Notes under the pieces: model-generated
What the model was told of the DNA's origin: nothing
Databases searched by the model: none
What the model saw: only the letters and a program-made list of their open reading frames with translations
Part shown: positions 29,965-40,691 of the stretch, piece by piece
Position numbering within the stretch: position 1 is the stretch's first letter
Layout of the letters: each line of letters begins with the position of its first letter
Assembly: GCA_030834275.1 (NCBI GenBank)
Contig: JAURFP010000008.1
Span: 1 to 53,022, forward strand
Direction of reading: 5' to 3'
DNA length: 53,022 nt
Origin: Burkholderiales bacterium
GTDB lineage: Bacteria; Pseudomonadota; Gammaproteobacteria; Burkholderiales; Eutrophovitaceae
Translations under genes and position numbers: made by a program

Positions 29965-32076
29965 ATGAAGCGACGAATCCTAGTAACCTCGGCTCTACCA
30001 TATGCGAATGGCAGTATTCACCTCGGTCATTTAGTCGAATATATACAGACCGACATCTGGGTGCGACACCAAAAAATGCTCGGATCTGAGGTCCACTACG
30101 TGTGTGCTGACGATACACACGGTACACCGGTCATGCTACGGGCCGAACAAGAGGGCATCTCACCAGAAGATTTAATTAACCGAGTCCATCGTGAACATGC
30201 GGCCGACTTTGACAGCTTTCATGTTTCGTTCGATAACTATTACTCGACCAACTCTGAAGAGAATCGTTCTTTCTGTGAAGAGATTTACTCGAACCTGTTG
30301 AAATCTAATCTTATTGACCAACGCGAAATCGAGCAATTTTATGATCCAGCCAAAAAGATGTTCCTTCCAGATAGGTACATCAAGGGCACCTGCCCAAAGT
30401 GTGGGGCAAAAGATCAGTACGGCGATTCCTGTGAAGCATGTGGTGCGACCTATTCTCCTACCGAACTCGTGGATCCGTATTCATCAGTTTCTGGATCAAA
30501 GCCTGAGAGAAAAAAATCCACTCATTACTTCTTCAAGCTGTCGGACCCACGATGCGAATCGTTTTTAAGAAAATTCACTCAACAAACTGACTGCCTACAA
30601 AGCGAAGCGGCCAATAAGATGAAAGAGTGGATCGGAGCTGAAGGGGCTTCGAAGCTTTCTGATTGGGACATATCACGCGACGCTCCGTATTTTGGTTTCC
30701 CCATCCCCGGCACCAATGACGAAAAATTCTTTTATGTGTGGCTTGATGCGCCAGTCGGATACTTTGGAAGCTTCCTCAATTATGTAACGAAAAAATTTAA
30801 AACCGACGCACCACAACTCATACAAGAATTTCTTAGAGAAAAGACGAATACGGAGCTCGTGCACTTCATCGGTAAAGACATTCTGTATTTCCACGCGTTA
30901 TTCTGGCCTGCGATGCTTGAGTTTTCCGGCTACCGAACTCCCTCAAAAGTTTTTGCTCACGGTTTCCTTACGGTCAATGGACAAAAGATGTCAAAATCTC
31001 GAGGGACATTTATTACGGCCAAGAGTTTCATTGATAATCGATTGAACCCAGAATGGCTCCGCTATTACTACGCCGCGAAACTCAATTCATCGATGGAGGA
31101 TATCGATCTCAATCTAGAAGACTTTGTCTCGAGAGTAAACAGTGATTTGATTGGAAAGTACGTCAACATAGCTAGCAGAACGGCTGGATTTATTGCTAAA
31201 TATTTTGATGGACGCTTATCAGATAGGAGCTTTGAAGAAAACGAAATACTTCGCGAATTTATTTCCAAATCTCCTCAAATATCGAAAAACTTTGAGGAGC
31301 GTGAGTTTGGTAAAGCTATTCGAGAAATAATGGCACTTGCGGATAAGGCCAACGTTTACGTTGATGGTGAAAAACCTTGGGAGCTCGCCAAAGACGAAAC
31401 GGCTCGATTGAAACTGCATGAGGTTTGCTCTATTAGTATCAATTTATTCAAGCTATTAAGCGTTTACCTAAAGCCGGTGTTACCGAGCCTTGTTCGAGAA
31501 GTTGAGAAGTTTCTCAATATTGATAACTTGTCGTGGATAGACAGTCAAAAACTCATCGCCCCTGGACACCAAGTTAACAAATACCAGCACCTTATGACTC
31601 GCGTCGACCAAAAACATATCGATCAGCTGATTTCGGCTAATACGGCGAGTCTCGAGCAAAAACCCAATGCTCCCGACTCAAAAAAAGAGGAAAAGAAAAT
31701 GAGTGGCGGTCAGGAAAAAGTTAATTCCGATGAAGACGAACCAAAAATCGATACAATCTCGATCGATGAATTCTCGAAAATAGACTTACGAGTTGCCTTG
31801 GTAAAAAATGCAGAGCATGTCGAAGGTGCAGATAAGCTAATCAAATTAGTTCTACAAGTCGGAGATGAGGAAAGACAAGTGTTTGCTGGCATCAAATCGG
31901 CGTATGCACCGGAGGATTTAGAGGGTAAGTTAGTTGTTGTTGTTGCGAACCTTAAACCACGGAAAATGCGGTTTGGTGAGAGTCAAGGGATGGTCTTAGC
32001 GGCGAGTGGCGATGATTCGGGAATATTTATTGTATCCCCTGACGTTGGCGCCACCCATGGAATGAAAGTCCGCTAA
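29965..32076 (+). CDS. metG: Methionyl-tRNA synthetase
   Basis: 703 residues, long form with a C-terminal tRNA-binding domain. HLGH (HIGH box) is at 19-22, KMSKS at 341-345. The zinc knuckle has Cys143, Cys146, Cys156 and Cys159. After a Lys/Glu-rich linker (about 570-600) the Trbp111-like OB fold (about 605-703, [20 protein letters not shown]) mediates dimerisation and tRNA affinity. It converges on dnaE with only eight bases between the stops. Confidence 0.98.
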   Translation: MKRRILVTSALPYANGSIHLGHLVEYIQTDIWVRHQKMLGSEVHYVCADDTHGTPVMLRAEQEGISPEDLINRVHREHAADFDSFHVSFDNYYSTNSEENRSFCEEIYSNLLKSNLIDQREIEQFYDPAKKMFLPDRYIKGTCPKCGAKDQYGDSCEACGATYSPTELVDPYSSVSGSKPERKKSTHYFFKLSDPRCESFLRKFTQQTDCLQSEAANKMKEWIGAEGASKLSDWDISRDAPYFGFPIPGTNDEKFFYVWLDAPVGYFGSFLNYVTKKFKTDAPQLIQEFLREKTNTELVHFIGKDILYFHALFWPAMLEFSGYRTPSKVFAHGFLTVNGQKMSKSRGTFITAKSFIDNRLNPEWLRYYYAAKLNSSMEDIDLNLEDFVSRVNSDLIGKYVNIASRTAGFIAKYFDGRLSDRSFEENEILREFISKSPQISKNFEEREFGKAIREIMALADKANVYVDGEKPWELAKDETARLKLHEVCSISINLFKLLSVYLKPVLPSLVREVEKFLNIDNLSWIDSQKLIAPGHQVNKYQHLMTRVDQKHIDQLISANTASLEQKPNAPDSKKEEKKMSGGQEKVNSDEDEPKIDTISIDEFSKIDLRVALVKNAEHVEGADKLIKLVLQVGDEERQVFAGIKSAYAPEDLEGKLVVVVANLKPRKMRFGESQGMVLAASGDDSGIFIVSPDVGATHGMKVR

Positions 32077-32084
32077 GATAAAAA

Positions 32085-35000
32085 TTAGTTGTACACCATC
32101 GACACATTTTCTGGACTTAACCAATCGCCCAACTGCTGAATCAGCTTTTCGTCTGGGGTGACCCTCCAGTCGGGTCCGAGATCGATTTCCGCCTGACCAG
32201 ACTGGCTCGTATAGGTTACACATACGGGAGTGCTGTCGCTACGGAATGGCGAGAGAATCTCTTTCAATTTATCAGCGCTCGCTCCAGAACCTACATTTAT
32301 TTTCAACGATCTAGCAAAACGGGTTCGGATTGAAGCAAGGTCATAGACCGCGTCAGCTGAAATTCGAGTAACAAAAGCCGTATCGGAATTCTCTCCATGC
32401 CGTCTAAAAGTACGCATCTTCGCTTCAATAATGACAATCGAGTCTTCAATCACAAAGTCTCTATAACGATTTATCACTTCATCATAAAAAACCACCTCTA
32501 ACGAATCGTAGCCATCAGATATTGTCACGATTAGCATACGTCCGTTCTGAGTCTTTTGAAATCTAAACGAGTCAACAACTCCCGCGAGCATTATCTGGCG
32601 TACCCCATCTTCTGGGTTTGGTTTTGCGATCTTATTCAATCTGGTCGAAACGATCGTAGATAACTCTTTTTCGAAGCTCTTAAAAGGGTGCCCACTGTAG
32701 AAAAACCCGAGCGCAGTTTTTTCTTGTTGTAAACGCTCATACTCACTCCACTCGCGCGCATCAACCATGGCGACATCCGCAACCGGGGCTACGTCATCTG
32801 AAAAAAGAGATCCCTGAGTCGCGTCTCTGTCTTTTTGATCAGCAGCAGACATCACCGTATCGACTGACGCAAGTAATCGAGCTCGATTGGAGTCAAGTTT
32901 ATCGAAGGCACCAGCTTTCACCAACGCCTCAATAACTCGCCTATTAACGGTGTGACGATCAACCCTACAACAAAAATCAAAGAAACTTACAAATGCCCCA
33001 CTCTCTCGCTTGGAAATAATATGGTTAATTGCAGCTTCACCAGTGCCTCGAACTGCACCCAGTCCATACAGAATTTGCGTCTTATCCAAGGGAACAAAAC
33101 GATACTCCGAGGAATTGATATCTGGCGGCAATACCTTAAGTTCATTACGGATTGAATCATCATGTAAGTGTGCGATCCGATCCGTATCATCCATCACGGT
33201 TGACATGTTAGCCGCCATAAAAGCTGAGAGATGATGCGCCTTAAAGTAGGCAGTTTGGTATGCGATTAACGCATAAGCTGCCGCATGCGATTTATTAAAT
33301 CCATATCCAGCGAATTTCTCCATAAGATCGAAAATCTCATTTGCCTTCGCTTCGTTAAGCCCATTCTCTTTCGCTCCATCTTTGAAGATTTGTCGATGCT
33401 GCGCCATCTCCTCGGGTTTCTTTTTCCCCATCGCTCGACGAAGCAGATCAGCGCCACCGAGTGAGTACCCCCCGATAATTTGCGCCATCTGCATAACCTG
33501 CTCCTGGTAAACCATGATTCCATAGGTTTCCTCTAAGATAGATCTGACTCTCTCATCGGGGAAATTAACCGTCTGCCGGCCATGCTTTCTCTCCACGAAG
33601 TCTGGAATCAAATCCATAGGTCCTGGCCGAAATAGCGCCACTAACGCAACGATATCTTCAAATCGATCTGGCTTTGCCCTGAGGATTAAGTCCCGCATTC
33701 CTCTCGATTCAAATTGAAAAACAGCAGCGGTATTGCCCAAAGAAAAAATCTTGTACGCGCTCACATCATTGAGGGGAAGATCCGATAATTGCAACTTTGA
33801 TTCGGGATCTAATCGACGAATAAACCGAAGCGTCCAATCCAAAACCGTTAGCGTAGTGAGCCCTAAAAAATCAAACTTTACTAGTCCAATTTCCTCAACA
33901 TCATCTTTGTCCAAGTGAGAAATAATACTGTCTGATCCCTCAGCTCGATACAGTGGACAAAAATCACTTAAAGCACTCGGCGCAATCAATACTCCGCCGG
34001 CGTGCATCCCGACATTCCTGGTAAGCCCCTCTAACTGTTCCGCTAACTTTAAAAGTTCTCTAGTTTCCTCATCGTTTTCCTCTCGCTCCTTCAATCGTGG
34101 TTCCATTTCCTTAGCCAACTCTAGTGTGATCAACTGGCCTGGCTGGAATGGTATCAACTTAGCAAGTTCATCAGCTCGTCCATACGGCCACTCCATCACA
34201 CGCGCAACATCACGCACAACAGCCTTCGCTGCCATCGTTCCAAACGTCGCTATTTGTGACACCGAATCAGCGCCATAGCGCCCACGGACATAGTCAATCA
34301 CGCGATCGCGCCCGTCCTGGCAAAAATCGATATCGAAGTCCGGCATAGATACGCGCTCAGGATTCAAAAATCTTTCGAAGAGAAGGTTATATTGAAGCGG
34401 GTCGAGATCGGTAATTCCAAGACTATAAGCTACCAATGATCCCGCCCCAGAGCCACGCCCAGGACCAACTGGTACGCCGTTATTTTTTGCCCAATTTATG
34501 AAGTCAGCGACGATCAAGAAGTACCCTGGGAAACCCATCTCTACAATCGTGGCGATCTCAAACTTTAATCGATCTCTATATCGGCTCGCATTCTCGAGTC
34601 TCACTTCCTTTTCGGGATATAGCATCTCCAATTTCTGGTCTAATCCGCGCTCTGCTTCTTGCGTTAGATATTGCTCTAACGACATACCCTCGGGCGTTGG
34701 GAAGGGAGGAAGTTGCGGTACCCCCAACTTAAACTCTAACGAACACCGCTTCGCTATTTCCAAAGTATTTTCAATCGCCTCGGGGATATCAGAGAACCGA
34801 TCCAACATCTCTTGCTGACTCTTAAAATAGTGCTCTTCCGAAAACAATCGCGGACGGCGCTGATCGGCAAGTATATGTCCACCGGAAATACACACTCGTG
34901 CCTCATGAGCTAGGTATTCACTCTTTCTCAAGAATTCAACCGGATGAGTCGCTACAACTGGAGTCTCAAGACTCGATGCAACTTGTAAAAATCCGCTTTC

Positions 35001-35540
35001 GAGCTCTTCTGTAGTCCTATCAGACGGACGCTGAATCTCGATGTAATACCGATCTGGAAAGAGTTTGTTCCAAAACTTAACGCGAGTCGTTGCGAGATCC
35101 GCATTACCAACCGACAGAAGACTACCGACATCTCCAGCCTCCCACCCTGAGAGAAGTATCAAGCCATTGGAGCCATCTTCACAAATCCAGTCCTCATCAA
35201 TCGTCGCCACATCGCGAGACTCGCCCTCGGTGAAAGCGCGCGTTAACCATCGACTTAACCTTAGATAACCCTCTTGATCTTGAACAAGAAAAAGTTTCCT
35301 AAAGGGCTTAGACAATTGCTTGCTTCGGATATACGCATCACAGCCGATAATTGGCTTGACTCCAACTTTCCTAGCAGATTTATAAAACTTTACGACCCCA
35401 AAAAGATTAGAGATATCGGTCAACGCGAGGGCTGGCATTTGATCTTCCGCAGCCACCTTACACGCATCTTTGATTCGAACCATGCCCTGAGTAATCGAAT
35501 ACTCACTATGAACGCGTAAATGAATATACTGGAGGCTCAT
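32085..35540 (-). CDS. dnaE: DNA polymerase III alpha subunit
   Basis: 1151 residues, replicative polymerase of the DnaE1 type. The N-terminal PHP domain starts YIHLRVHSEYSITQG. The catalytic aspartates are Asp401 and Asp403 (MPDFDIDFCQDGRD), the same numbers as in E. coli, and Asp557 in VKFDFLGL. The helix-hairpin-helix region and the OB fold follow; QGSLF (909-913) has the form and place of the internal beta-clamp-binding motif. It stands alone, with a 113-base gap to the divergent hydrolase gene. Confidence 0.98.
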   Translation of the reverse strand: MSLQYIHLRVHSEYSITQGMVRIKDACKVAAEDQMPALALTDISNLFGVVKFYKSARKVGVKPIIGCDAYIRSKQLSKPFRKLFLVQDQEGYLRLSRWLTRAFTEGESRDVATIDEDWICEDGSNGLILLSGWEAGDVGSLLSVGNADLATTRVKFWNKLFPDRYYIEIQRPSDRTTEELESGFLQVASSLETPVVATHPVEFLRKSEYLAHEARVCISGGHILADQRRPRLFSEEHYFKSQQEMLDRFSDIPEAIENTLEIAKRCSLEFKLGVPQLPPFPTPEGMSLEQYLTQEAERGLDQKLEMLYPEKEVRLENASRYRDRLKFEIATIVEMGFPGYFLIVADFINWAKNNGVPVGPGRGSGAGSLVAYSLGITDLDPLQYNLLFERFLNPERVSMPDFDIDFCQDGRDRVIDYVRGRYGADSVSQIATFGTMAAKAVVRDVARVMEWPYGRADELAKLIPFQPGQLITLELAKEMEPRLKEREENDEETRELLKLAEQLEGLTRNVGMHAGGVLIAPSALSDFCPLYRAEGSDSIISHLDKDDVEEIGLVKFDFLGLTTLTVLDWTLRFIRRLDPESKLQLSDLPLNDVSAYKIFSLGNTAAVFQFESRGMRDLILRAKPDRFEDIVALVALFRPGPMDLIPDFVERKHGRQTVNFPDERVRSILEETYGIMVYQEQVMQMAQIIGGYSLGGADLLRRAMGKKKPEEMAQHRQIFKDGAKENGLNEAKANEIFDLMEKFAGYGFNKSHAAAYALIAYQTAYFKAHHLSAFMAANMSTVMDDTDRIAHLHDDSIRNELKVLPPDINSSEYRFVPLDKTQILYGLGAVRGTGEAAINHIISKRESGAFVSFFDFCCRVDRHTVNRRVIEALVKAGAFDKLDSNRARLLASVDTVMSAADQKDRDATQGSLFSDDVAPVADVAMVDAREWSEYERLQQEKTALGFFYSGHPFKSFEKELSTIVSTRLNKIAKPNPEDGVRQIMLAGVVDSFRFQKTQNGRMLIVTISDGYDSLEVVFYDEVINRYRDFVIEDSIVIIEAKMRTFRRHGENSDTAFVTRISADAVYDLASIRTRFARSLKINVGSGASADKLKEILSPFRSDSTPVCVTYTSQSGQAEIDLGPDWRVTPDEKLIQQLGDWLSPENVSMVYN

Positions 35541-35654
35541 ACAACCATTTTACGACGCATTTGATCTCTAATCCTAAAAAATTACTATCCACAAACTCAT
35601 CGGCAGTTTTTAGCTCCCGATCTTTTTGAACTGTCCTACTCTCTTAGTGCAAAT

Positions 35655-36530
35655 ATGAAAAAGCAGTCCTCTAGTCATTTCCTAGCAGTTAATAGTCTTC
35701 AGTACCATGTACGAACCTGGGGAGATAATCAGGCGCCAGCTATTTACTTACTTCACGGGTGGATGGATGTGTCGGCATCATTCCAATTTGTTATTGATTC
35801 TCTTGTAAAGAATTGGTTTGTAATCGCGCCAGACTGGAGAGGTTTTGGCTTAACCGAGTGGGCAAACAGTGGATACTGGTTCCCAGAGTATGTCAGTGAC
35901 TTAGAGCGTATCGTCAGTCATTTCACGCAAGACATACCAGTCCATATCGTTGGACACAGTATGGGCGGTAACATAGCTGGACTCTACACTGGACTTTTCC
36001 CGCAAAGAGTGAAGCGACTGATTCTCGCAGAGGGGTTTGGAATGCCTCCAACCGATGCGAAACAAGCGCCTAGTAGAATGAAGAAATGGATCAATCAGAG
36101 AAATGACCCACCGAAGCTTCGCCCCTATGGGAGTAAAGAAGAAGTTGCAGCAAGACTCAAAACTAATACACCGGGACTTAGTGATGAGCGAGCGGATTTT
36201 CTAGTCCAGCACTGGGCAAAGAAAATATCGAACTCCGAATATGAATTGCGTGCGGACCCAAAGCATAAAATGACGAACCCAATTCTCTATCGCCACGAGG
36301 AAGCATTTAACTTTTGGAGCGAAATCACTTGCCCTACCCTCTGGGTTCACAGCGATAGCGACTGGCTCACAAAATTTATGAAAGATGACATCACAACAAT
36401 TGCAAAGTACCGAAGTAGCTTTAAAAACTTATCGGAGACAAAAATATGCGGAAGTACACATATGATGCATCATGACTCGCCGGAGAAATTTGCAACGATA
36501 ATCGAGAATTTTTTTAATACAGAAACTTAA
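35655..36530 (+). CDS. Alpha/beta hydrolase
   Basis: 291 residues. The alpha/beta hydrolase fold is shown by YLLHGWMDVSASFQFV (oxyanion loop), DWRGFGLTEW and the nucleophile elbow GHSMGGNIAG with its serine. The catalytic acid is probably in LWVHSDSDWL and the histidine in HMMHHDSPEKFA near the C-terminus. No signal peptide. The family covers esterases and lipases; the substrate is unknown. It converges on the MFS gene that follows with a 23-base gap. Confidence 0.88.
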   Translation: MKKQSSSHFLAVNSLQYHVRTWGDNQAPAIYLLHGWMDVSASFQFVIDSLVKNWFVIAPDWRGFGLTEWANSGYWFPEYVSDLERIVSHFTQDIPVHIVGHSMGGNIAGLYTGLFPQRVKRLILAEGFGMPPTDAKQAPSRMKKWINQRNDPPKLRPYGSKEEVAARLKTNTPGLSDERADFLVQHWAKKISNSEYELRADPKHKMTNPILYRHEEAFNFWSEITCPTLWVHSDSDWLTKFMKDDITTIAKYRSSFKNLSETKICGSTHMMHHDSPEKFATIIENFFNTET

Positions 36531-36553
36531 ATTATGATCAAAACGATTCCTGT

Positions 36554-37738
36554 TTAATCGAACTTCTCCTGCCGAAGGAATAACAATCCCCTCCAACCAG
36601 CAAGCACTCCCAAGGTCACGAACCCCATCGTATAACTCTGCGTGACCTCGTGAATAATCCAAAAAACAGTGGGCAGTAACACAACCCCCGAATAAGTCAT
36701 CGCGAGGGATGCTCCAGTTGCTGAACCCGTTTGTCCAGATGGTGCAATCCGAGCGACCTCGGCAAGATAAACACCATTCCATCCAACCGCAGACGCCCCA
36801 AAGACAAATGAGAAACAATAAATCAACACCATCGCGGTGGAGTCATCAACAAATGCCACAAAAAATGCTGACCCACACATCAGCAAACCCAAAAGACCTA
36901 ACACCGATCGCGCTCTAAAACCATAATCGGCGAGTACCCCCCAGAAAAGTCTTCCAAAAATACCTGCAATCATAGCGAGCGATAGCGCGGATCCCGCTAG
37001 CGAAACCGATAATAATGCGCGCTCAGTAAGCATGACTACTAAGTACGAACCCAGGCTCATCTGCATTCCGGAAAACGCAAATGAAGAAACAGCCAATTCC
37101 CTCAAGTTTCTATTGGAAAAAACAAGTCTCAAGGGATCGATGAGATTGATTGGCTTCCCATCCGAAACAGGACGATCCGATACGGAGTCAACTTTTTTTC
37201 TAATCAACTCCGCAGAAATAATTACTACGATACCTATCAGTCCAATAACAGCTCCTGCAAATCTCCAACTGTAGACTTGCATTAAGTATGGGACCAGAGC
37301 TCCCGCAATCGCTCCACCAATAGGGACACCAGATTGCTTAACCGAAAAAATTAGTGATCTCAGATTCCTTGGGGCCTGGTCAGCGAGAACGGTAGATGAA
37401 GATGGCGTTACTGCACCATAGCCAAGGCCTACGGTGAGTGCTCCGATTGCGATAAGCCATGCGTCACCGGAGACCATCAGAATCATGCCAACTCCGGCAA
37501 ATAGGACGCAAAGCTGGCTAACTCGAATCGCACCCAATCTTGCAATAATGGAACCAGACAACAATGCTGACGGAACCGATGAGAGGTAAATCAGTGCGGT
37601 GACAAGACCAACCGATGCTGCGCTCATCCCAACGTCAGACTGGGCCACCGGTGCCAGGATAGGAGGAGTAAAAACAACAAGTGAAGCCTGAATTTGAACA
37701 GCAAGTGTGACTGCTAATGTAATAAGGAATATTTGCAA
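36554..37738 (-). CDS. MFS transporter
   Basis: 394 residues with about twelve hydrophobic segments and a short charged loop in the middle (IRKKVDSVSDRPVSDGK). The start appears to be TTG at 37738 with AGGA seven bases upstream; no ATG is close. Substrate not identifiable. It lies 41 bases after metY in the same direction, so co-transcription with methionine genes is possible but not proof of a shared role. Confidence 0.85.
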   Translation of the reverse strand: MQIFLITLAVTLAVQIQASLVVFTPPILAPVAQSDVGMSAASVGLVTALIYLSSVPSALLSGSIIARLGAIRVSQLCVLFAGVGMILMVSGDAWLIAIGALTVGLGYGAVTPSSSTVLADQAPRNLRSLIFSVKQSGVPIGGAIAGALVPYLMQVYSWRFAGAVIGLIGIVVIISAELIRKKVDSVSDRPVSDGKPINLIDPLRLVFSNRNLRELAVSSFAFSGMQMSLGSYLVVMLTERALLSVSLAGSALSLAMIAGIFGRLFWGVLADYGFRARSVLGLLGLLMCGSAFFVAFVDDSTAMVLIYCFSFVFGASAVGWNGVYLAEVARIAPSGQTGSATGASLAMTYSGVVLLPTVFWIIHEVTQSYTMGFVTLGVLAGWRGLLFLRQEKFD

Positions 37739-37779
37739 AAGAATTCCTACGGATTGACTACGAAGATAGTGCTAATCGA

Positions 37780-39069
37780 TTAAGCAATCGAAGATTTAGC
37801 AAGTGCTTGATCTATATCCCAAAGAATATCGTCCAGATCCTCAATGCCGACGGACAACCGAATCATGTCTGCGGAAACTCCCGCTTTAACTTGATCTTCC
37901 TCAGAGAGTTGACGATGCGTGGTAGACGCCGGATGTATGACAAGCGTCTTTGCATCTCCAACGTTCGCAAGGTGCGAGAAGAACTCCAAGGACTCGATGA
38001 ATTTCTCTCCAGCAGTTGATCCACCTTTTATTCCAAACGTCATGATCGAACCACAACCTTTCGGGAGATATTTTCTGCCCAGATCAAAATATGGACTGCT
38101 TTCTAGACCAGGAAAATTTACCCAAGAAACGAGTTCATGCTGTTCCAAAAAAGCGGCAACCGCTAAAGCGTTTGAAACATGCCTATCCATCCGAACATGA
38201 AGTGTCTCAAGCCCCTGCAGTAACAACCACGCATTCATTGGTGACAGGGATGGCCCAAGCGTTCGTAAAGTTTCCATACGCGCCTTCATAGTAAAGCCAA
38301 AGTCTCCAAAGGTCTCATAGAAGCGCACCCCATGATAACCCTTCGAAGGCTCTACCATCATCGGAAAATTTCCATTATCCCAAGGAAACTTGCCCGATTC
38401 GACAATGACACCCCCCATCGTAGTACCGTGACCGCCAATAAATTTCGTTGCAGATTGCACGACGATATCTGCGCCAAATTTGATTGGCTGACAAAGGTAT
38501 GGGGATGCGAACGTGTTATCGATCACCAACGGAATTCCCGCATCATGGGCAACTTGTGCCACAGCCTCAATATCCAAAACATTTATCTGCGGGTTTCCCA
38601 TTGTCTCCGCATAAATCGCTTTGGTTTTTTTTGTTATTGCTTTACGAAAGTTATCTGGATCTCCCGGATCTACAAAAATCGTGTTAATCCCAAACTGACG
38701 AAATGTGACATCAAACTGAGAATATGTTCCACCATACAGAGTGCTCGCAGACACTAAGTCATCTCCATCCCTCAAAAGCGTGAGCAATGCACACATCTGC
38801 GCAGCCTGTCCTGAGCTTGTAGCCAACGCCGCCCTACCACACTCGAGTGCTGCAACTCGCTCTTCCAAAACAGCGACTGTTGGATTTGACAGCCTCGAGT
38901 AAACGTTTCCGAACGTTTGCAGATTAAATAGGCTAGCCGCGTGTTCTGCAGAATCGAATACATAAGAAGTCGTCTGATAAATCGGCGCTGCTCTACTCCC
39001 AGTAACAGCATCCGGTATTTGACCCGCATGCAAACAAAGTGTGCCTAAACCATACTCTCGATCAGCCAT
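37780..39069 (-). CDS. metY: O-acetylhomoserine sulfhydrylase
   Basis: 429 residues, PLP enzyme that joins O-acetylhomoserine with sulfide to give homocysteine. Lys209 in VQSATKFIGGHGTTMGG binds PLP; IGGHGTT is the MetY form. VYSRLSNPTVAVLEERVAALE and the long inserts typical of MetY explain the length. It starts 19 bases after the CoA-binding-protein gene. Together with metZ, the genome has two direct sulfhydrylation enzymes in this window with different acyl preference expected. No riboswitch is seen before this gene pair. Confidence 0.93.
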   Translation of the reverse strand: MADREYGLGTLCLHAGQIPDAVTGSRAAPIYQTTSYVFDSAEHAASLFNLQTFGNVYSRLSNPTVAVLEERVAALECGRAALATSSGQAAQMCALLTLLRDGDDLVSASTLYGGTYSQFDVTFRQFGINTIFVDPGDPDNFRKAITKKTKAIYAETMGNPQINVLDIEAVAQVAHDAGIPLVIDNTFASPYLCQPIKFGADIVVQSATKFIGGHGTTMGGVIVESGKFPWDNGNFPMMVEPSKGYHGVRFYETFGDFGFTMKARMETLRTLGPSLSPMNAWLLLQGLETLHVRMDRHVSNALAVAAFLEQHELVSWVNFPGLESSPYFDLGRKYLPKGCGSIMTFGIKGGSTAGEKFIESLEFFSHLANVGDAKTLVIHPASTTHRQLSEEDQVKAGVSADMIRLSVGIEDLDDILWDIDQALAKSSIA

Positions 39070-39088
39070 TTTTTAACTCACTCTATGT

Positions 39089-39571
39089 TTATGGAAGCCA
39101 CTGAGGCTTTTTAGCGGAAATCACTTTTGTATTGACACCGACCCAGTTTAACCCGCCAAATAATCGACCGTGCTCAATTTTTACGCAACGGTCTCTCACG
39201 ACCTCCAGACCGGCCTCTTTCGCCAGAACCTCCGCCTTCTCATTCTCTACTCCAAGTTGTAGCCATAGAACTTTCGCGCCGATATCAATGGCCTCCTGTG
39301 CGAGCGGCTCAATCGTTTCACTTTTTCTAAAACAATCTACGAGATCAATTTTTTCCGGTATGTCACTGAGGCGGGCGTAACAACGTTCACCCAAGATCTC
39401 TTGGTTTTCATACGCGGGATTCACCGGGATTATCCGGTAGCCGTGCTCTTGCATATACTTAGCGGCAAAATAGCTAGGTCGATACCAGTTCGCAGATAAT
39501 CCGACTACCGCAATAGTTGACACTTGCTTTAGTATTTTTCTAAGGGTTGGTATGTCGGTTGAATCACTCAT
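39089..39571 (-). CDS. CoA-binding domain protein (YccU-like)
   Basis: 160 residues, one Rossmann-like CoA_binding_2 domain: TIAVVGLSANWYRPSYFAAKYMQEHGYRIIPVNP at the N-terminus, then DLVDCFRKSETIEPLAQEA and LWLQLGVENEKAEVLAKEAGLEVVRDRCVKIEHGRL. The family resembles the CoA-binding module of succinyl-CoA synthetase but lacks a catalytic partner. It precedes metY with 19 bases between, suggesting a link to acyl-homoserine or CoA status; that link is inference. Confidence 0.88.
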   Translation of the reverse strand: MSDSTDIPTLRKILKQVSTIAVVGLSANWYRPSYFAAKYMQEHGYRIIPVNPAYENQEILGERCYARLSDIPEKIDLVDCFRKSETIEPLAQEAIDIGAKVLWLQLGVENEKAEVLAKEAGLEVVRDRCVKIEHGRLFGGLNWVGVNTKVISAKKPQWLP

Positions 39572-39660
39572 AGTTATATATTGAACCTGATTGTTTCTCA
39601 GCGCGCTTAGACTCGATGTAATTTTAGCACCCTGAAGAACACGCTTGAGTTGTAGGGTTA

Positions 39661-40584
39661 TTAATCAACACTTTTCAAAATTTTTAACGACTCTTTAAGC
39701 ACTCTTATATATTCTGCTCGCTTATGCTGAGCTTCGCTTTGTGTCCAAGACCAAAATCCACGGCCAGTTTTCATTCCAAAATTTCCATTTTCTATTTTTT
39801 TCGCGAGGACACTCGGTGGCTCATTGGCGTTACTTAAGTCAGGGAAAACACTTTTTCCCGCCTCAAAGGTTACATCTAATCCAGAAATTTCTTTTTGCAT
39901 TACAGGTCCCGCAGCCATTAATCTGAATCCAAAACCATAACGCACGGCTTTGTCGACATCCTCCGGGGATGCTATCCCGCTCTCGATCACATTCCACACT
40001 TCCCGCATCATGGAAGCCTGAATCCGATTGGCTAGAAATCCAGGAACATCTTTCTCTACCAATACAGTCGTTAATCCCAGACGCTCGAGCTCAACTCGCA
40101 ATTCTAAAGCCGTAGCTTTTTCAGACTGAGTGCTGAGCACTAACTCCACAAGTGGAACCAAATGTGCGGGCATAAAAAAATGTAGCCCAAAACATCTCTT
40201 AGCAAGCGGAAAATCCCGCGCTATCTTAGAAATTGAAAACGTTGATGAGTTACTAGTAACAATCGTGTGTTCATGAACTCTTTTAGCTAACTCCGAAAAT
40301 ACTTCTCGTTTTATCGCAAGCGACTCAGATACATTCTCAACCACGAGATCCAGTTCATCCCAAGGAATCTGCTCGAGTTCATCGCAGAGTTGAATATCGA
40401 GATCTTTAATATCAACCTCTAAATCCGAAGCTGATACAGAAGCCCTACTCCAAAACGTATCGTGAGTTTTACCTGCTCTCGCGAAAACCACAGCGCTAAT
40501 ACCCGACTTGGCAAAACGCACCGACAGGTCGGTTCCCATGGTTCCGCCGCCAAAGATCAATACCTTTTTTAGTTTAAAACTCAT
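39661..40584 (-). CDS. 3-hydroxyacyl-CoA dehydrogenase family protein
   Basis: 307 residues. The NAD loop is LIFGGGTMGTDLSVRFAKSG (first Gly at about 12). VTSNSSTFSISKIA, GLHFFMPAHLVPLVELV and the C-terminal VPGFLANRIQASMMREVWNVIESGIASPEDVDKAVRYGFGFRLMAAGPV are hallmarks of the family, with the catalytic His in GLHFF and Glu in LVELV. Related enzymes act on 3-hydroxybutyryl-CoA, carnitine or L-gulonate; the tryptophan-free RLMAAGP segment does not decide. The gene is monocistronic or follows pagL (107-base gap). Confidence 0.87.
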   Translation of the reverse strand: MSFKLKKVLIFGGGTMGTDLSVRFAKSGISAVVFARAGKTHDTFWSRASVSASDLEVDIKDLDIQLCDELEQIPWDELDLVVENVSESLAIKREVFSELAKRVHEHTIVTSNSSTFSISKIARDFPLAKRCFGLHFFMPAHLVPLVELVLSTQSEKATALELRVELERLGLTTVLVEKDVPGFLANRIQASMMREVWNVIESGIASPEDVDKAVRYGFGFRLMAAGPVMQKEISGLDVTFEAGKSVFPDLSNANEPPSVLAKKIENGNFGMKTGRGFWSWTQSEAQHKRAEYIRVLKESLKILKSVD

Positions 40585-40691
40585 TGATCATCCCCGGACA
40601 TACAGTTTATGAGCAAGTGCACGGTCTCTCCAATTAGAGAGAGCAAATCTTAACCCTAAAACCGCTAAATCAATTACGCTGGAAGTTGATA

